From Atherix ibis (lineage: Eukaryota > Arthropoda > Insecta > Diptera > Athericidae): 64,000 nucleotides of DNA. Both the position numbers and the translations under genes were made by a program. The stretch spans positions 24,824,233 to 24,888,232 of the forward strand of contig OY282610.1 of assembly GCA_958298945.1 (NCBI GenBank). The letters run 5' to 3'. Below, one piece after another: positions 10,433-23,184 of the stretch. The notes under the pieces are model-generated. The model was not told the origin of the DNA. It saw only the letters and a list, made by a program, of their open reading frames with translations, and ran no database searches. How positions within the stretch are numbered: the first letter of the stretch is position 1; every line of letters begins with the position of its first letter.

Positions 10433-12894
10433 TTTGCTTGTTGACTTATCCACCGAAAAAAAAATGAGCACCGTCACCGAACATATAATTTCCTTCTTAA
10501 GTGTTAGTGACCACAGTAGAAGCACCATTTTTATAAAAAGTTTATATAGTTTAAAAATAAAATTTGATAAATGAACAGTTCATAATTTAAAATGACAGTT
10601 TTCCTGCTAAAGAAATATAAAATCAAATAATACACGTAATTAACAACTGCTAAATTATAGAACTAAATATTTCAAATTACTCGCACATGACCACAACTTC
10701 CATTTTATGGCAAGAATTCAAATCCAAATGCGGAACGTATCCATTCCCCTCTCAGGCGAACTCATCAAAGTCGATCTGAATTTTATGGAAAATAAATTGT
10801 ACGCGAGCAAATTTAAATTTTTTTTAAATAATTTCGTAAATTTTCCCTCATTGCATCCGTACAGCCTTCTCCTCCAAGTCCCCGAAAAGAAACGAAGAAA
10901 ACCCTACAACAAAATTTGGAGAAAAAACAATTTTTCTATTTTCATCGTCATCGACGGATGGATTTTCGTTGATTAAATGAGGAGTAGTAATTGAAAGGCT
11001 TCCGGATGAATAATGTGCCGCAACAAGATCAGATTTTTCATTTCATCAAAACGACTTTGATTTAATGAAATATGATTTGCAGATTTTCAATCGTTACATA
11101 TATAAGTGGGTGTTGATTAATTAGACGTTCATATTATTTTATGGTGGAAATTTTCTTTTAAAAAATAAAGAAATCATTTAGTTTGCCTAGAATTTGGTGC
11201 TGACACTTGACTACGAGCGCACACACTTCGATGGCGAAAGTTTCAAAATCCTTAATGAACATTTTCCCAAAAAACAAAAAGAAGACAAAATATAAATAAA
11301 TTACTTTATTAATATTGGTTTTTTTTTCCTTTCCTTTTGCTATAAAAATAATCAAAGTTTCGTCGTTAAAGCAAAATTACTGGAAAATTTCATAATTTCA
11401 TTCAAGATGGTAAAATTTATCAATGTCAACAGGAAATCATCCACTTCTCTCTCAAGTTTGAATAGTAGAAAAATTAATTTAGATTAAATACGTATATTAA
11501 TAATGGACAAAAATTAATGAATCTGAAATTAGATGGAAATGGAAAAAATCCAATCGTACACAATCATTTTTATAAGCAAGTGTACGACTGACTATAATGG
11601 GAAAAAAACTTTTTGTGCAAGCGTACAAATAATATTTTAGGATCGAATCTTCTCAAATTGTCTCCGAATTGAAGATGTAATTTATATTGAATTTGTTTAT
11701 TGGAATGAAAAAGTAAATCTGCCATTAAATAAAGATTTTGTTTATGGTTTTTTTCTCTCTAAACGTTTTCATATGCCAATTATTGATAGAAAAATACAAC
11801 GATGAGGGAAACTTTCTTTTATCGTAAATCTCTTTTCCTTTTCAACTTATAATAAATTATTGCAAGTTTCCCTCTTGATATTCATCTAAATTGTTTTGAT
11901 TTAAATCTTGAAAAGCTTTCATAAAAATATATAAATATTAAAAAAAAAACATTAAAAAAACAATAAAAAAAAAAATAATGAAAGAAAAATACAAGGTATT
12001 TTTTCGTTGTCTTTGAAAGTTTTAATTGAAATTTGTTTCCCATACAGTGGACATTTAGCTTTTGAAATAAAATAAGCAAAAGTTTCTTGCAAGTGTTTTG
12101 TGTACCATCTTTGGGAAGAATGGCAAAAGTCAGTAATTGGTGGGCATATTCTTCTATAAGGCATATTCGAAGAATTCCACTTTCATCCTCGTATTTTTTC
12201 ATCCTATTATTTTTGTCGATTTAAAATAGTATTATTATAATTATTAATTTTATTATATTGTATTTTTTTTAAATTTAAAAATAAAGCTGATCGGTTGAAA
12301 AAAAAAATGTAAATTTGAGGTTATGTTTACCTATTATCCAATTTGCCTTTTGGAAAGTCATTTTAAATACAACCTTTTTTTTAATATGCATTTTAATTAA
12401 AAATTTTTAATGACTTTTATTAATAACATTCTGCCATTTATATGCTTTTATAACATTTTTACTTATTGTGGGAGATTTTTGTACAGTAAAGCAAAAATTT
12501 GTCGTGTTATGTTGATTGTGGCATCGTTTTATTGAAACAGCATATTATTTAGATAAAAATCGTTAACTTTAAATTATATTGCAAAATTAAGAGTAACAAT
12601 CTCTAATTTCAAAGAAGTATGAGAAAATGACATTATCGGCCAAAAATGCATAACTTTTTTGTCGGCTCATTGATCAAACACCAATAAACCAGTCTATTTT
12701 GTGCACGCAAACACCTCAGAATCCAGATTAGAAATGTTGCTATGACCCGGAATTTTCGAATAGGTTTACTTTTATTGTAGAGCTCCTAAATCCAAAATTT
12801 ACCATTTCTAACTCGCCTCTTCATAATCAGGACAAATAATTTTAATTTCCAGCAAACGAAGACAACCTATTGCACCAAATTGTCATTATCTATC
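10433..12894. other. AT-rich sequence; one unassigned open frame
   Basis: Mostly AT-rich with no recognisable element. An open frame at 10707-10976 (plus, 89 codons, starts MARIQIQMRNVSIPLSGELI) lies in a somewhat less AT-rich patch, 10690-10920. I see no known domain, and its C-terminal half is basic, then hydrophobic. It could be a chance frame. The remaining open frames are low-complexity (Phe/Lys-rich). Confidence 0.45.
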
Positions 12895-13435
12895 CCATAC
12901 TCAAAAAAGGAGGTACTACAGGTGGCTGAGTACCGTTTAAAAGATATTCTCTACTACCCTTCTAAGCAGGATAGTCCCATTTTTCCAAAAGAACTATTGG
13001 CCCATATAAGAGAGGCTTTACTTAAAAGAAATCAGTAACAGATCAAAGCTTTTCTCTGCAGAATTTAGTGGGAAAACTGTTCAAATATGGTTCAATAGAT
13101 TCATCCTACACATCTCCCGAAGAGAGTTCGGTATCCCAAAAATATTGATTAAACTGACTAGGCGACCATGACTAGTGTGAGAGCAGTCATATTATTTTCA
13201 AGCGTTCTCTTTAAATCGGTACTGGAGAACGTAATATGTCACTTAGTGATGGTATTATTCTTATTAAGTCTGCGCAGCTTTTAGCTGACAACATCGAAAG
13301 ACCTTTATCAGGCCCAAACCATTTTGGAAGTGTCAAACTGCAAGGCCGCGCCGCTAAGCTGATACGTCTTGTGTTTTTTGATTCACCAGGTTGTCGCAAC
13401 GTGGATAATGATGATGAAAAGTCATTTGAGTAATG
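12895..13435 (+). pseudogene. Non-LTR retrotransposon fragment (family N), plus strand
   Basis: Nucleotide text from ACTCAAAAAAGGAGGTACTA (near 12900) onward matches the reverse complement of 9090-9480. Shared landmarks are ATCAGTAACAGATCAAAGC, the TTTTCTCTGCAG segment and the REFGIPKILIKLTR peptide near 13118. The later peptide DGIILIKSAQLLADNIERP near 13250 fits the GTIFxKSVQLLAYADDI region of such reverse transcriptases with the YAD pair lost. It stops where the next mariner starts at 13436. It is a 5'- and 3'-truncated, non-functional copy. Confidence 0.7.
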
Positions 13436-13437
13436 TA

Positions 13438-14545
13438 CGAGGGTTGTTCCAGAAGTATCCAACCAAATGTATAAATGGCGGTGGTTTTTTGGCAAAAATT
13501 ACTATGGTCGGAAGTATCAACATTACAAAGCTTAAGTGTAAAGTTTGATGACGCTATGTCGTTTAGTATTTGTTTGACAGCCAGCAAGTTAATTTGTCAG
13601 AATGGAAAAAAAATTGCCCATTGTTGAAAGGTCTCACTCCACCCAATATCAAAGCTGTACTAGGCTCTACTCTGGGGTGAGTCTGCTCCTTCGTTAACTA
13701 CAATAAAATATTATATGACAGGCTTTGAACGAGCTGCCAAGATGGGAATCGCATTGTTCACCCAAATAAGGTGACCACGCAAAAAATTGGAAAGAAGCTC
13801 CACCAAATAGTATTGGATGACCGGTGACTAAAAATCAGCGAGTTAACATATTTCAAAAGGTGCAGTACATCGCATATTGACTCAAAATTTAGACATGAAA
13901 GAGTTGTTTGCAAGATGGGTGCCGCGTCTGCTCACAATGGAACATATACAGCGTCATCAGAATTTTTCAATCAAGTGTTTGGCGATGTTTTACAGCAATA
14001 ATGCCGAGTTTTTGTGTCGATTAATAACCATGGATGAAACATGGGTTCATTATAACAGACCTGAGATGAAGTTAAAAAAATGAACAGAAAGAGGACAAAG
14101 AAGGCGAAGACAGGTACTGCTACTGGCAGTTTTTTGGGATGCGGGTGGGAAAAATTTTATTAATTATCTTTAACAAGAAAAAACAATCACCGGTGAGTAT
14201 TATGCGAGCTTATTGTAGCGTTTGAGTGATGTTGCTTCATTAAGATAATGCACCAGTTCACACATTCGTTATCGCGGTGGCCAAAATCAATGAGTTAAAG
14301 TTCGAATAGCTTCTTCACGCATCCTATTCGCCAGATTTAGGCACCTCAGACTATTTCCTCATTCCGAACATGGAAATATGGCCTTTTGATAAGAGATTTT
14401 CCAATAATGAAGAGGTAGAGTCTGTGGTTAATGGCCATTTTGATTATATCGACGGTTCTTACCGTGAACAGGGCATCAAAGCTATTGAACATCAGTGAAA
14501 AAGGTATTTTATTTATCAGGTCATGTACTTCTGGAACTACCCTTG
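13438..14545 (+). mobile_element. Mariner element, family C (1108 bp)
   Basis: Flanked by TA at 13436-13437 and 14546-14547. The left end is CGAGGGTTGTTCCAGAAGTA. The right end read on the other strand is CAAGGGTAGTTCCAGAAGTA, so the terminal repeats agree at 17 of the first 20 positions. It sits directly against the family N retrotransposon fragment, probably having inserted in or beside it. Confidence 0.9.
13602..14516 (+). pseudogene. Mariner transposase (family C), degraded
   Basis: The start is ATG 13602 (MEKKLPIVE). NIKAVLGSTLG near 13650, VTTQKIGKKLHQIVLDDR near 13772 and ARWVPRLLTMEHIQRHQ near 13912 fit the DNA-binding half of a mariner transposase. LITMDETWVHYN near 14030 holds the first catalytic Asp. 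The second site is DNAPVHT near 14250, directly preceded by an in-frame stop (CAT TAA GAT). The third site, TSDYFLIPN near 14350, keeps its Asp. Near the end GIKAIEHQ is followed by TGA where Trp (TGG) is expected. All three catalytic Asp codons therefore survive, while frameshifts and at least three stops kill the frame. It differs from families A and B. Confidence 0.85.
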
Positions 14546-14547
14546 TA

Positions 14548-17500
14548 TTATATAACGCATAGTGGGAAAGATTTTGTTATGAAATAAAATAATTTTTTTT
14601 CCATATATTTTAATAAACTTTACTTTCCAAATCATGAATTAAATAACATTTTAGGGCACATTCCTTATTTGATAATCAGAATGGAAACTATCCAAAATCG
14701 GCGTGTGGTCCTTATTACCAGCCGAAAAAAACTCCAACTTTTTTTTAGGTTAACATTTTTTAAATAATTTTTCTTCTGTTCTGCTTAATTAATTTACCTT
14801 TATTCATATGATGTTTTGTCGTACATATTTTTCGTAATTAATCTTTTATTGTTATGAGTGTTGTTTGTTTTGCTCGTGGTAGGATTTTGTTGGTTGCTTA
14901 ATTTGTGATTCTAAAAACCATCATGGCAATCATCCTTTATGAATATTTCATATTCGTCTAGCTAGTCGATTCGGTCCCTTGTTAAGGTGAATATTGTAGG
15001 AAAGTTTGCCAAAAAATGGATGAATTTTTCGTCAAAATGTTTGCATATTCAAATGAAACTACTCATTCTGGAATAATTCCGACCATTTGCACATAAATCA
15101 GAAATTTTACCGAGACGACTGGGAATGCCGAAGAGAAAAGATAACCAAAATTCTTATTTGCGAAATTCTCTCATTCGAGTTATTATTCATTTTTCATCCT
15201 TTGGAATTTTTTCATAGAACGGCCTTTTGATGTATTCAAGGAAATGCCTGTAAATTTGTTCGCAAATATAATCCAAGTGATCTCATGTTAATTTCAGGAA
15301 ACGTTTTATTCAAAATTACTTTTCCTAGCATGTGTTGAAGATGCCGTTTCCGTTGTTATTCGCTTCTCGTTCGCAAAAAATATCCTCTTTTCGCATATGA
15401 ATAATAATGTCCGTTTTAGGTTTTATTCTTCCTGTTTTTTTTTTTACTATAAATAACCAACGACGAAAAGTACAATTTACCATTTCTGATTTTTGGTTTT
15501 TACACTTTTCTCTTTTTTCAAACAATCCCTTTTCTTTGATTATCACATTTTACCGCTGTCTGTTCGTTCTTGTCTCAGAAAGAAGGATGTATGACTGGTA
15601 CGTGCTTTATTAAATATGAATTTCATAAGTCCTTAATTCATTATGCATTGACTTTTTACCGCAGTTGTCGGATTATATAAATGCCACAGTACAAAAGCTC
15701 AAAAACAAAGGATTTGTGTCCACAAGTTATGGGCATTGCATCCCATTGGAAATATTAGAACTAACTTGATATGATGTAAAGGATATTTTCAAAAGGTAAT
15801 TTTCTATACTATCAACTGTATTTTTTATGAAATTTTATTTTTAGGCCAAATTATTTGTTCGTTTGTTTTTATTTTTCTTCTTTGAATAATTTACTTTGAA
15901 GAGTATGAATAGTTTTTTGAAGGAAAGCAATTGTTTTGGTTTTTTTTTAACAACTTTTATAGAAAGTTTTTCGATGGAAATTTATTATTTAAAAACTTAT
16001 AAAATTATGCCATTTTTTGGAGAAAAGAATTTATTTGAATATTTTAGAAAAATGTATATTTATAAATTCTTAAAACGTTATGAGAGTCTGAGTTGGAATT
16101 TCTGTGGGCTGCCAGTGAGTATCCAGTATATTCTGGATTGCATGTTCGATATTCGGAGTAGAATAATTTTTGTTACAGAATAATTATTAACTATTGATAT
16201 TAATTAAGATAATATTTATTTATTTAAAAAATTACCATTTAATAATTTTATAAATAATGCGTCAACTTTATGGCTCTTAAAATCCACAAATAACTTTGGT
16301 CACTTTTAGCAAATAAAATATTCTAGTCTGAATGAATAAAGCTCCAAACCATTACTATAAATTCTGAATTTTTTTTCAAATCTAAACATAAATATTTTAA
16401 TCCAAACTACAATATATGATTTTAAAAATCACCTTAAAAGAACCAAGTCTTACAGGAAGTTTTGTAGCAATTATTTGAATAGAATAAACATTGAATGAAA
16501 ATGTTTAAAAACTTAATAAATTAAAAGTTTTTCATAAAATATATAATATTTAACTTTACTTTCTAAATAATGATAAATCTTTGCTATCAAGAAACTCCCG
16601 CTTAATACTAATATTTATATAATTTGGAAATTTTTCTCCTTTTTTGAATTTTCTTTTAAAATTATCATCCACAAAAATTAGGAGTTTTTTTTTTAAAAAT
16701 TAGTACTGGAGGCCTAAAACTGAATCTATGAAAAATTTATAAAAAATTATTTATTTCCAAAAATATTGAACGCATTGAAAACGACTCAGAATAATTTCTA
16801 GAAAATCTGCAAAAGCAAATAAATATTATTTATGCGTGCCCGAAAATTATACACGCACAAAAAAGCAGCAAATCCGTTTTGAGACAAAGAACGTACGTCA
16901 AAAAACACGTGCGTCTGTAATTGCTTAAGATTGAATTCATTTGCAAAATTTTCTTTAGAAAATTAACTGCCATTAAGTTAAGTTGATGTTGAACTATTGT
17001 ACTCTGACATTGATCTGGATTTTAGGATAAACCAATTTAAGAATAAAGTCGAAATTTTTATAAACTTGGTAGTCAAAATTAAGTCCTTTTTAATTTGTTG
17101 CCTTTCTGATAAAATGTACGTGAACTTTTCCATTGCTTTTAAAACTAAAAACTGTTTTCAAATCAATATCAATATCATTTATAAGATATTTGAATTTGAA
17201 TCCTTTCAGCTCAGTAAGCCACTAGTCCTTTTTGTGGTAATACGAAAATGTTCATTATTGAATTTATTACCAAAAAAAAAAGAGTTTTTGCCTATCATTT
17301 ATAAAGCTACCATTTTTAGAATAAAATCAAACATTGACTTTTGACCAAAATAGTAAAATATTATCTAAAATGGTAAAACCTTTTGTAAAACTAGAAGAAA
17401 TAATCTTTAAGGATACAAAGTAAACCGTACCATAAGTTATGGGATCAATTTGAAAGTTCACCTTTACGTTTAGTGTAATTTTGAACGAATAAACAATTTA

Positions 17501-17799
17501 CCATATACACAAATGTATACAGTTAAGTTGATCGGCTATCTACTATACAAACGGTAAGGATAAGATATTCAGGCATATATATCGTAGCTTTCGAAGGGAT
17601 AAATTCTAAAAAGGATTAAATAGCAAAATTCTGAATCCCTAAATCGATTATAATTGGTTATAAAGTGAAATTCTGTATCAGGGATTCTATCTTTGAATCG
17701 AATCCGGAACTGTTTTTAGTCTCTTTAATTTGAGAGAATTACTCTCGAAACTCAAAAGAATTCTTTCTTTTACATATTTCTTAGTTTCAAAATCATTCC
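14548..17799. other. AT-rich sequence without recognisable genes
   Basis: Long intergenic or intronic-type stretch. Open frames at 15896-16183 and 16997-17344 (plus) are rich in Phe, Ile, Lys and Asn and show no domain; they look like chance frames in AT-rich DNA. No RNA gene or element end was recognised. Confidence 0.5.
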
Positions 17800-18265
17800 T
17801 TTCCAACCGACACTTCTAAGTAAACAAAACCAACGGACTCTGCAATAGCTCTACGATATTGGCTGGTGTTCCACAGGGAAGTTTACTTGAACCCATCCTC
17901 TATAACATTTACACATCCGACATCCATATACCATAATGGCAGTGCCGTACCACAACACACCAAAGTTCGGTACCTCAGACTGAACTTAGTCAAACGCTTG
18001 ACATGGTATCCATGAACAACTACTTTGAATTATAGAAAAACGTTTTAATCTTATTATAGTCAGCAAAGTACTTTTATACAATGAAATCCATATGGACTTA
18101 CGGACTAGAAATCTGGGGCTCTAATTCCCTTCAAATCCAATTCCTGCCATCAAAAATACTTCCAAAAATTGTTGATGCTAATTTATTATTCATAATTTGG
18201 ACTTACGAACTTCTGGGGTACTACAAGCCTTCAAATTCCCATCGAAGGTTCGCCAATCTTAAAGG
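17800..18265 (+). pseudogene. Jockey-like reverse transcriptase remnant with internal deletion
   Basis: STILAGVPQGSLLEPILYNI starts near 17848 and is a clear GVPQGSxLGPxLYxIY block. It jumps, without the F/YADD active-site box, to VRYLRLNLVKRLTWYP near 17967 (YLGxxLDxxLTW block). Then come SIWTYGLEIWGSN near 18090 (the KPIWTYGxxLWGS block near the C-terminus) and a partial second copy of it (IIWTYELLGYY) about 107 bp later. The active-site segment is deleted, so this is a dead copy. The tandem duplication of the WTYG block is shared with 22800-23180. Confidence 0.75.
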
Positions 18266-18269
18266 TGAC

Positions 18270-19167
18270 CACCTCTAAAGTACTTAGGGAGAATGACTGG
18301 CGCAAGGACGCGGTTTCAGAAGCAACTACTAAACGTTGGTCAAAAGGCTACGAGGACAATGATGACACTGGCGTGCTTAATGCTGAACCTCAGGCGACCC
18401 TGTTGGTAACCATGGTCGGTTTAATCCTGCTGTATGCTGCACAATTTGAACGAATCGGTTGACTAGAGCAACTCAAATACGTAGATTTGTTTCAGTCTAC
18501 TATAGGACCATATTGAGCATGGCCTGCACATTCCGAACAGTTTTTTGTGTTGTGACCGGAATTAGCCCGATCAAAATATTGTCAGATGGGGCGGCAGAGG
18601 CTTTACCGCTGAAGATGTCGGAAAAAATAACTCTAAGAAGAGGTGGCAAAATCGTGGAGACAATGATGGAGTGACCGTATTATCTCGACGAAATGCTAAC
18701 GTTGGCTACTACCTATTCAAATTTTTGACGGGACACATATGCTTTCGGGTTTACCAACACCGCTGTAAAATGATTTTTAGCCCAATGTACCCTTCCTGTA
18801 ATGGGATGGTAGAGATTGCACAATACGTGTTCTTTTACTGGGCTGGATTCGGTACAAAAAGAGACGGTGCACATAAGTTGAAAAATGTACTGGCCCTGAT
18901 GTTGTACTCGAGGACAGTTTGGGAGGCTGTCAAAGTCCTGGCAACAATAGTCCTAAACATATTACGTCTGGATGGGCATGAAAGGAAACCGTAGAAATAA
19001 TTCACCAACGTAATAATTTCGATCAATCCCTGCCCCACGAAATAATGCCTGACGGCGGTTTCGTGGGCACATGTAGAAATATGACCAAGTAAGGTAGTTT
19101 TAGTGGGCTTAAATCCTACACTTTTTCATTCGATGATTTCTACCTTACTATAACAAAAAAAAAAAAA
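18270..19167 (+). pseudogene. R1-clade non-LTR retrotransposon, 3' part with UTR and poly-A
   Basis: NVGYYLFKFLTGHICFRVYQ near 18698 and CNGMVEIAQYVFF near 18798 match the C-terminal region of R1-clade ORF2 (VDYYLTQFLTGHGCFRxYLHR, then a Cys-Cys-His-Cys knuckle before ...EDAEHVFFxC). The His and the last Cys of the knuckle are lost. The 3' untranslated part has GGTAGTTTTAGTGGGCTTAA near 19093, a phrase seen in R1-like 3' ends, and closes with an A run at 19154-19166. The upstream portion 18270-18600 is degenerate but in the same orientation. Confidence 0.75.
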
Positions 19168-22100
19168 CACAACAGATTAAGTCCTTGTATGAGTATAGCG
19201 ACTAAGTTGGATTAGGAGACTGGCATGGGAGCAGAGGTAAATTTATTCATCGAACTTTTTGTCATTATTTTCCTATTATCGAGCATACAATAGACTACCT
19301 AAAGGGCTAAATTATTCTTTCCTCTATCAGATAATAACATTTGCCATTTTCGAATTATAATTTTTCCAATGGGATGAATATGAAATAAAGGTGATTGGAG
19401 GGGGGGGGGGGGGGGGTTAGAAGGGATAATTGTGAAAGATGGACAATATAGTTGAACGGAATGATAAGAAAACTGATAAAAGGGTTGTTTTTTTTTGACT
19501 GTGCTCGTAAAAAAGCTAAACGATTTTAGGCATTGTTTACGTTACACAATATCATTTATCCTTTTTTCCGTAACTGCATTTCCTGCTAAACGTTTCACCA
19601 TTTCTAATCAAATACGTTTACACATTCGTTTTGTACACGTACTATTCGTATTTATGTCCGTAATCGTACACATTTATGAATATTAATGCAACCCCATCGT
19701 TTTCTATATTCGCCCCCAAGTCATTTCCGGAAAACTTTCATGAACACACACGGGCACATATAAGGACATTCAGAATGGAAGTGACTCTTTATTCTTATTA
19801 GAAATAGTCATGCAACTGAGATTCGATTTTCATTGGATGAGGTGAGAGGTTGTTGGGGTTTAGGGATTGGGGAGTAGGTAAGTGTGTTTTAAGGAGGAAA
19901 AAAAACAGTTCGAATATTGAATGTGTAATAATTTTGAACACATTTTGACACAGAACGATGTGTCTGCGATGTTGTTTCGATTTAATCTTTTTGGGTCGAA
20001 TTGAAGACGATTGAAACGAAACGGCAAGGGCCCAGGTCGATTCGGTTCGGTTCAAGTGGACTTACTTATTAACTACTGACTATGCATATTCGACTTGATT
20101 CCAAAGTAGCAAGTAGAGTATTACGAGTAAGTTATTTTCGAATTGATTTCAGTTCATCGAAAACAGAGAAGATACGCAAAGCCAATAGAAAGTATGGCCC
20201 CAATGAGATTTGAGACTATATATGTTCGTACTCGTTTTACGTGCATAGACTAGCAGACCTAGTTTTATAAGAGAGCAAAAGGACGATTTGGGCATAGGTA
20301 ATTTACCTTTGATTTATTTATTATAGAAAATCGATTATTATATTTTTGTGCTGCGAGGCGGAATTATTTGCTTTTAGCTTTTAGAATTAATTTTTTTTTT
20401 CTCGTTTGGTTGTCAGTTTTCTTTTTCATTCATTTTCTCCTATTCGTCCTGTTTTGTTTTTTGTTTTACCCAAAAGACATTTTAGTAATTCAGTGTCCCG
20501 GAAGTCTATAATAATGTTCGGCTATATTCTGAACTTGTGAAATGTTATTTATGGTATATGACTAGCCTAACCTACATTCGGTCAACCGTACTCTGGTTGG
20601 TCATAGAATCTATACTCTGCTTACCCGGAAACATATCACATATCGCATCGGATGCATACGTGATCGCTTTATTGTTTCCATTGGAGTAGGTTCTATAGTC
20701 AAGTACAGAGACTACAATATTTCACAGCTCTGAAAATCCCTACGGAAACGCCCTCCTATCCGGATCAGCTTGACTGAATTACTCCCTCTGCGTCTAAAGC
20801 GCTCATAGCAATTCTTCTCGTATGGCACGTTTTTAATCATTTTGTTATGAAGTTAAGAGCAAGTGTCCACTCTGACAACATGGATGAAATATTCCATAAT
20901 CTGGTATAAGTGTTAAAGGGAATAAAGTTCAAACGCATTCGACCAGGGCGAGTGGTGAAATAGTAAAAGTTAAAAAGAAACACTGGAAAAGCAGAAAATT
21001 TTCTCCTATGAAGGATAACGTACTGTGTAACGTAGCTATTTGGATTCAATTTCTTTATATTAATCGGAAATTGGTTTATTTATCATAGAAATAGGGCTGT
21101 CCCAGATGATTTCGAAAAATGGTGATTGGATGGTAGAACAGACTTCTTGTAATAGATTCAGGTGAATCAATTATCAGATAAAGACGATCCGATACAAAAG
21201 TGCGTTAGACAAGCTTCATTGGCTTTTTGCTCAGGGAAATACTGTTTTCCGTTCGGCAATCAAAGTTAAGCACAGGATACGATCTGATAACTTTTAAAAT
21301 ACTGGTAAAATGTGAATTCAATCGAAATTCTATTCAAATATTATACAGATGATTGATTGAAAATTTCTACGCCATATTGCATACGTAAAATCCGTAAATG
21401 CATATATTTACCTGTAATCAATTTGTCTTTTGTATTGTTTGCGCTCAGATAGATTAGAGTTAAATCCAAAGGATTTGTAAGATCATCATTTGATTCGGTT
21501 TCGAAATTGTCTAGCAAAATTCAAAGAGTTATCATCGTTCGTACACTGATTTGAAATTTATAATTTATCCAAAGTTTTTCAGTGAAACGCCTCCTCAAAA
21601 ATAACATAAATAGAATTTGCAGGAAGAATCCTTTTGTCAATTTAAAGCCATGCCATCGACTGTAGTACGTTCTAGTGTGGATAGTATGAAATCATAATCG
21701 AGTCCTTTTGAACTTTAGTTAGCATATAGAAAATTCTATATTTCTAAGCAAATCTTTTATTATTCATATTTCGATTCAGTTGGTCGATGGCCCACATCCA
21801 TCTATTAGGAGAATATCCAGTCAACTTAGCCAGTTTAAACTCGAAAATTTTTTATAATTTTTATAATTATATATATGGGCGAGCAATGGCAAAAGCCAAT
21901 CTGATACACTAAAGTCTTTCTAATAATTTATGGTAAAATCAGTCACCGTACAACCAACTCAAACTACCATCATAATTATTTGGGCTGTTTTAGTCTGTCC
22001 GTTTCGTTAGTGAGAATTCTGTAAATTTGGCTAAGCATGCAATATTTATGATGGCTACGTTCATAATTTCACATTCCATCTTGATCGTTGAATATTCATG

Positions 22101-22799
22101 AAATCCGAAAGTATTTGTACTGATATTCCAACCAAAACAGTTCTGAACGAAATAACAAAATTTTTCAAAAGCCAACAGACAAAAATTGAAGCATTCAGAA
22201 AAAAAAGATGAGTGCTTACATTTTTATACTCTAATTCACACCAATTTTGAGTTAAATTCCTAATTGTTAAAGACTAACAAGAATAAATTTTATTATAAGT
22301 TTAAATATTGACTAAATTTGGTCCTTGAACTTCTTTAATTATGAGAAAAAAATAGTTTAATTGATTTGGAGCCTTCTTTTAGAGGACGGCATTGTTATTT
22401 TATTAGGCCGCCATATTTTTCAGAATCGCGGCCATGACAGCATCCGGAAAAGAAAACCGTGCAATTGTGACAAATGGAGTTAAGATGAACTAATTGGTTT
22501 GAGTATTTCATGAAAATAATTATCCAACTTTGGAAAGTATTGACCTGTCATTTGCCACATGAAAAATTTAGCTGTTATTTATAGTAATAGTTATTTAAAT
22601 AATAGTTTACCATTTGATATTTAAAAATACAAAATACCCAGGCTACAGCCACAATAAGTTTTAAATGCAGATTTTTCGAACAAACTATATTCCGAGATGA
22701 ACCTAGAAATGGTTATTTTAAAGCCACTTGATATGAAATCCACAAACAAGACTTAAAAGAGAAGAATTAAAAAGTGGATACGTACAAGTACTTTGACTT
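19168..22799. other. AT-rich sequence without recognisable genes; 17-G run
   Basis: No element was recognised with confidence. A G17 homopolymer lies at 19400-19416. A slightly more GC-balanced patch at 20560-20830 may be another old retrotransposon relic, but I could not align it to any family. Open frames are short and non-specific. Confidence 0.5.
19400..19416 (+). repeat. G17 homopolymer
   Basis: Seventeen consecutive G in AT-rich surroundings. A similar G15 run is at 61112-61126. Such runs can form G-quadruplexes between tracts and are also frequent assembly or sequencing trouble spots. Confidence 0.95.
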
Positions 22800-23180
22800 C
22801 TAGAGAAGCATTCTAAACTGCTTATAGACAGCAAAGTACTTTTATACAATGCCTTCTGAGACCCATATGGACTTACGGACTAGAAATCTGGGGCTCTAAT
22901 AAGCCGTTGCATTCCCATCAAATCCAATCTCTTTCGTCAAAAATATTTCCACAAATTTTTTTATGGTAATTTCTTTATTCTTAATTTTGACTTACGGACT
23001 GGAATTCTGGGGCTCTAATAAACCTTCATATTCCTATAAAATATAATCTATTCCATCAAAAAGACATTGCAAAATTGTTAATGCTAATTCTTATATCCAT
23101 AATTTGGATTTATGGACTAGAATTTTTGAGCTTTACAGAAACTTTCAGTTCTGGTCGAATCCAATCCTCTTAATCACAAC
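22800..23180 (+). pseudogene. Jockey-like C-terminal block repeated three times in tandem
   Basis: A segment with TGGACTTACGGACTAGAAAT and CTGGGGCTCTAATAA is repeated at about 22867, 22990 and 23104, a period near 115-125 bp. It encodes the WTYGLEIWGSN block. Upstream CAGCAAAGTACTTTTATACA (near 22828) is identical to sequence at 18060, so both loci derive from the same element family. Stops abound. It is a fragment only; the rest of the retrotransposon is absent. Confidence 0.75.
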
Positions 23181-23184
23181 TTCT

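Noticed and set aside
20560..20830. Possible retrotransposon RNase H or other coding relic
   Set aside because: Composition is somewhat GC-richer, but no frame gave a block I could match with any confidence.
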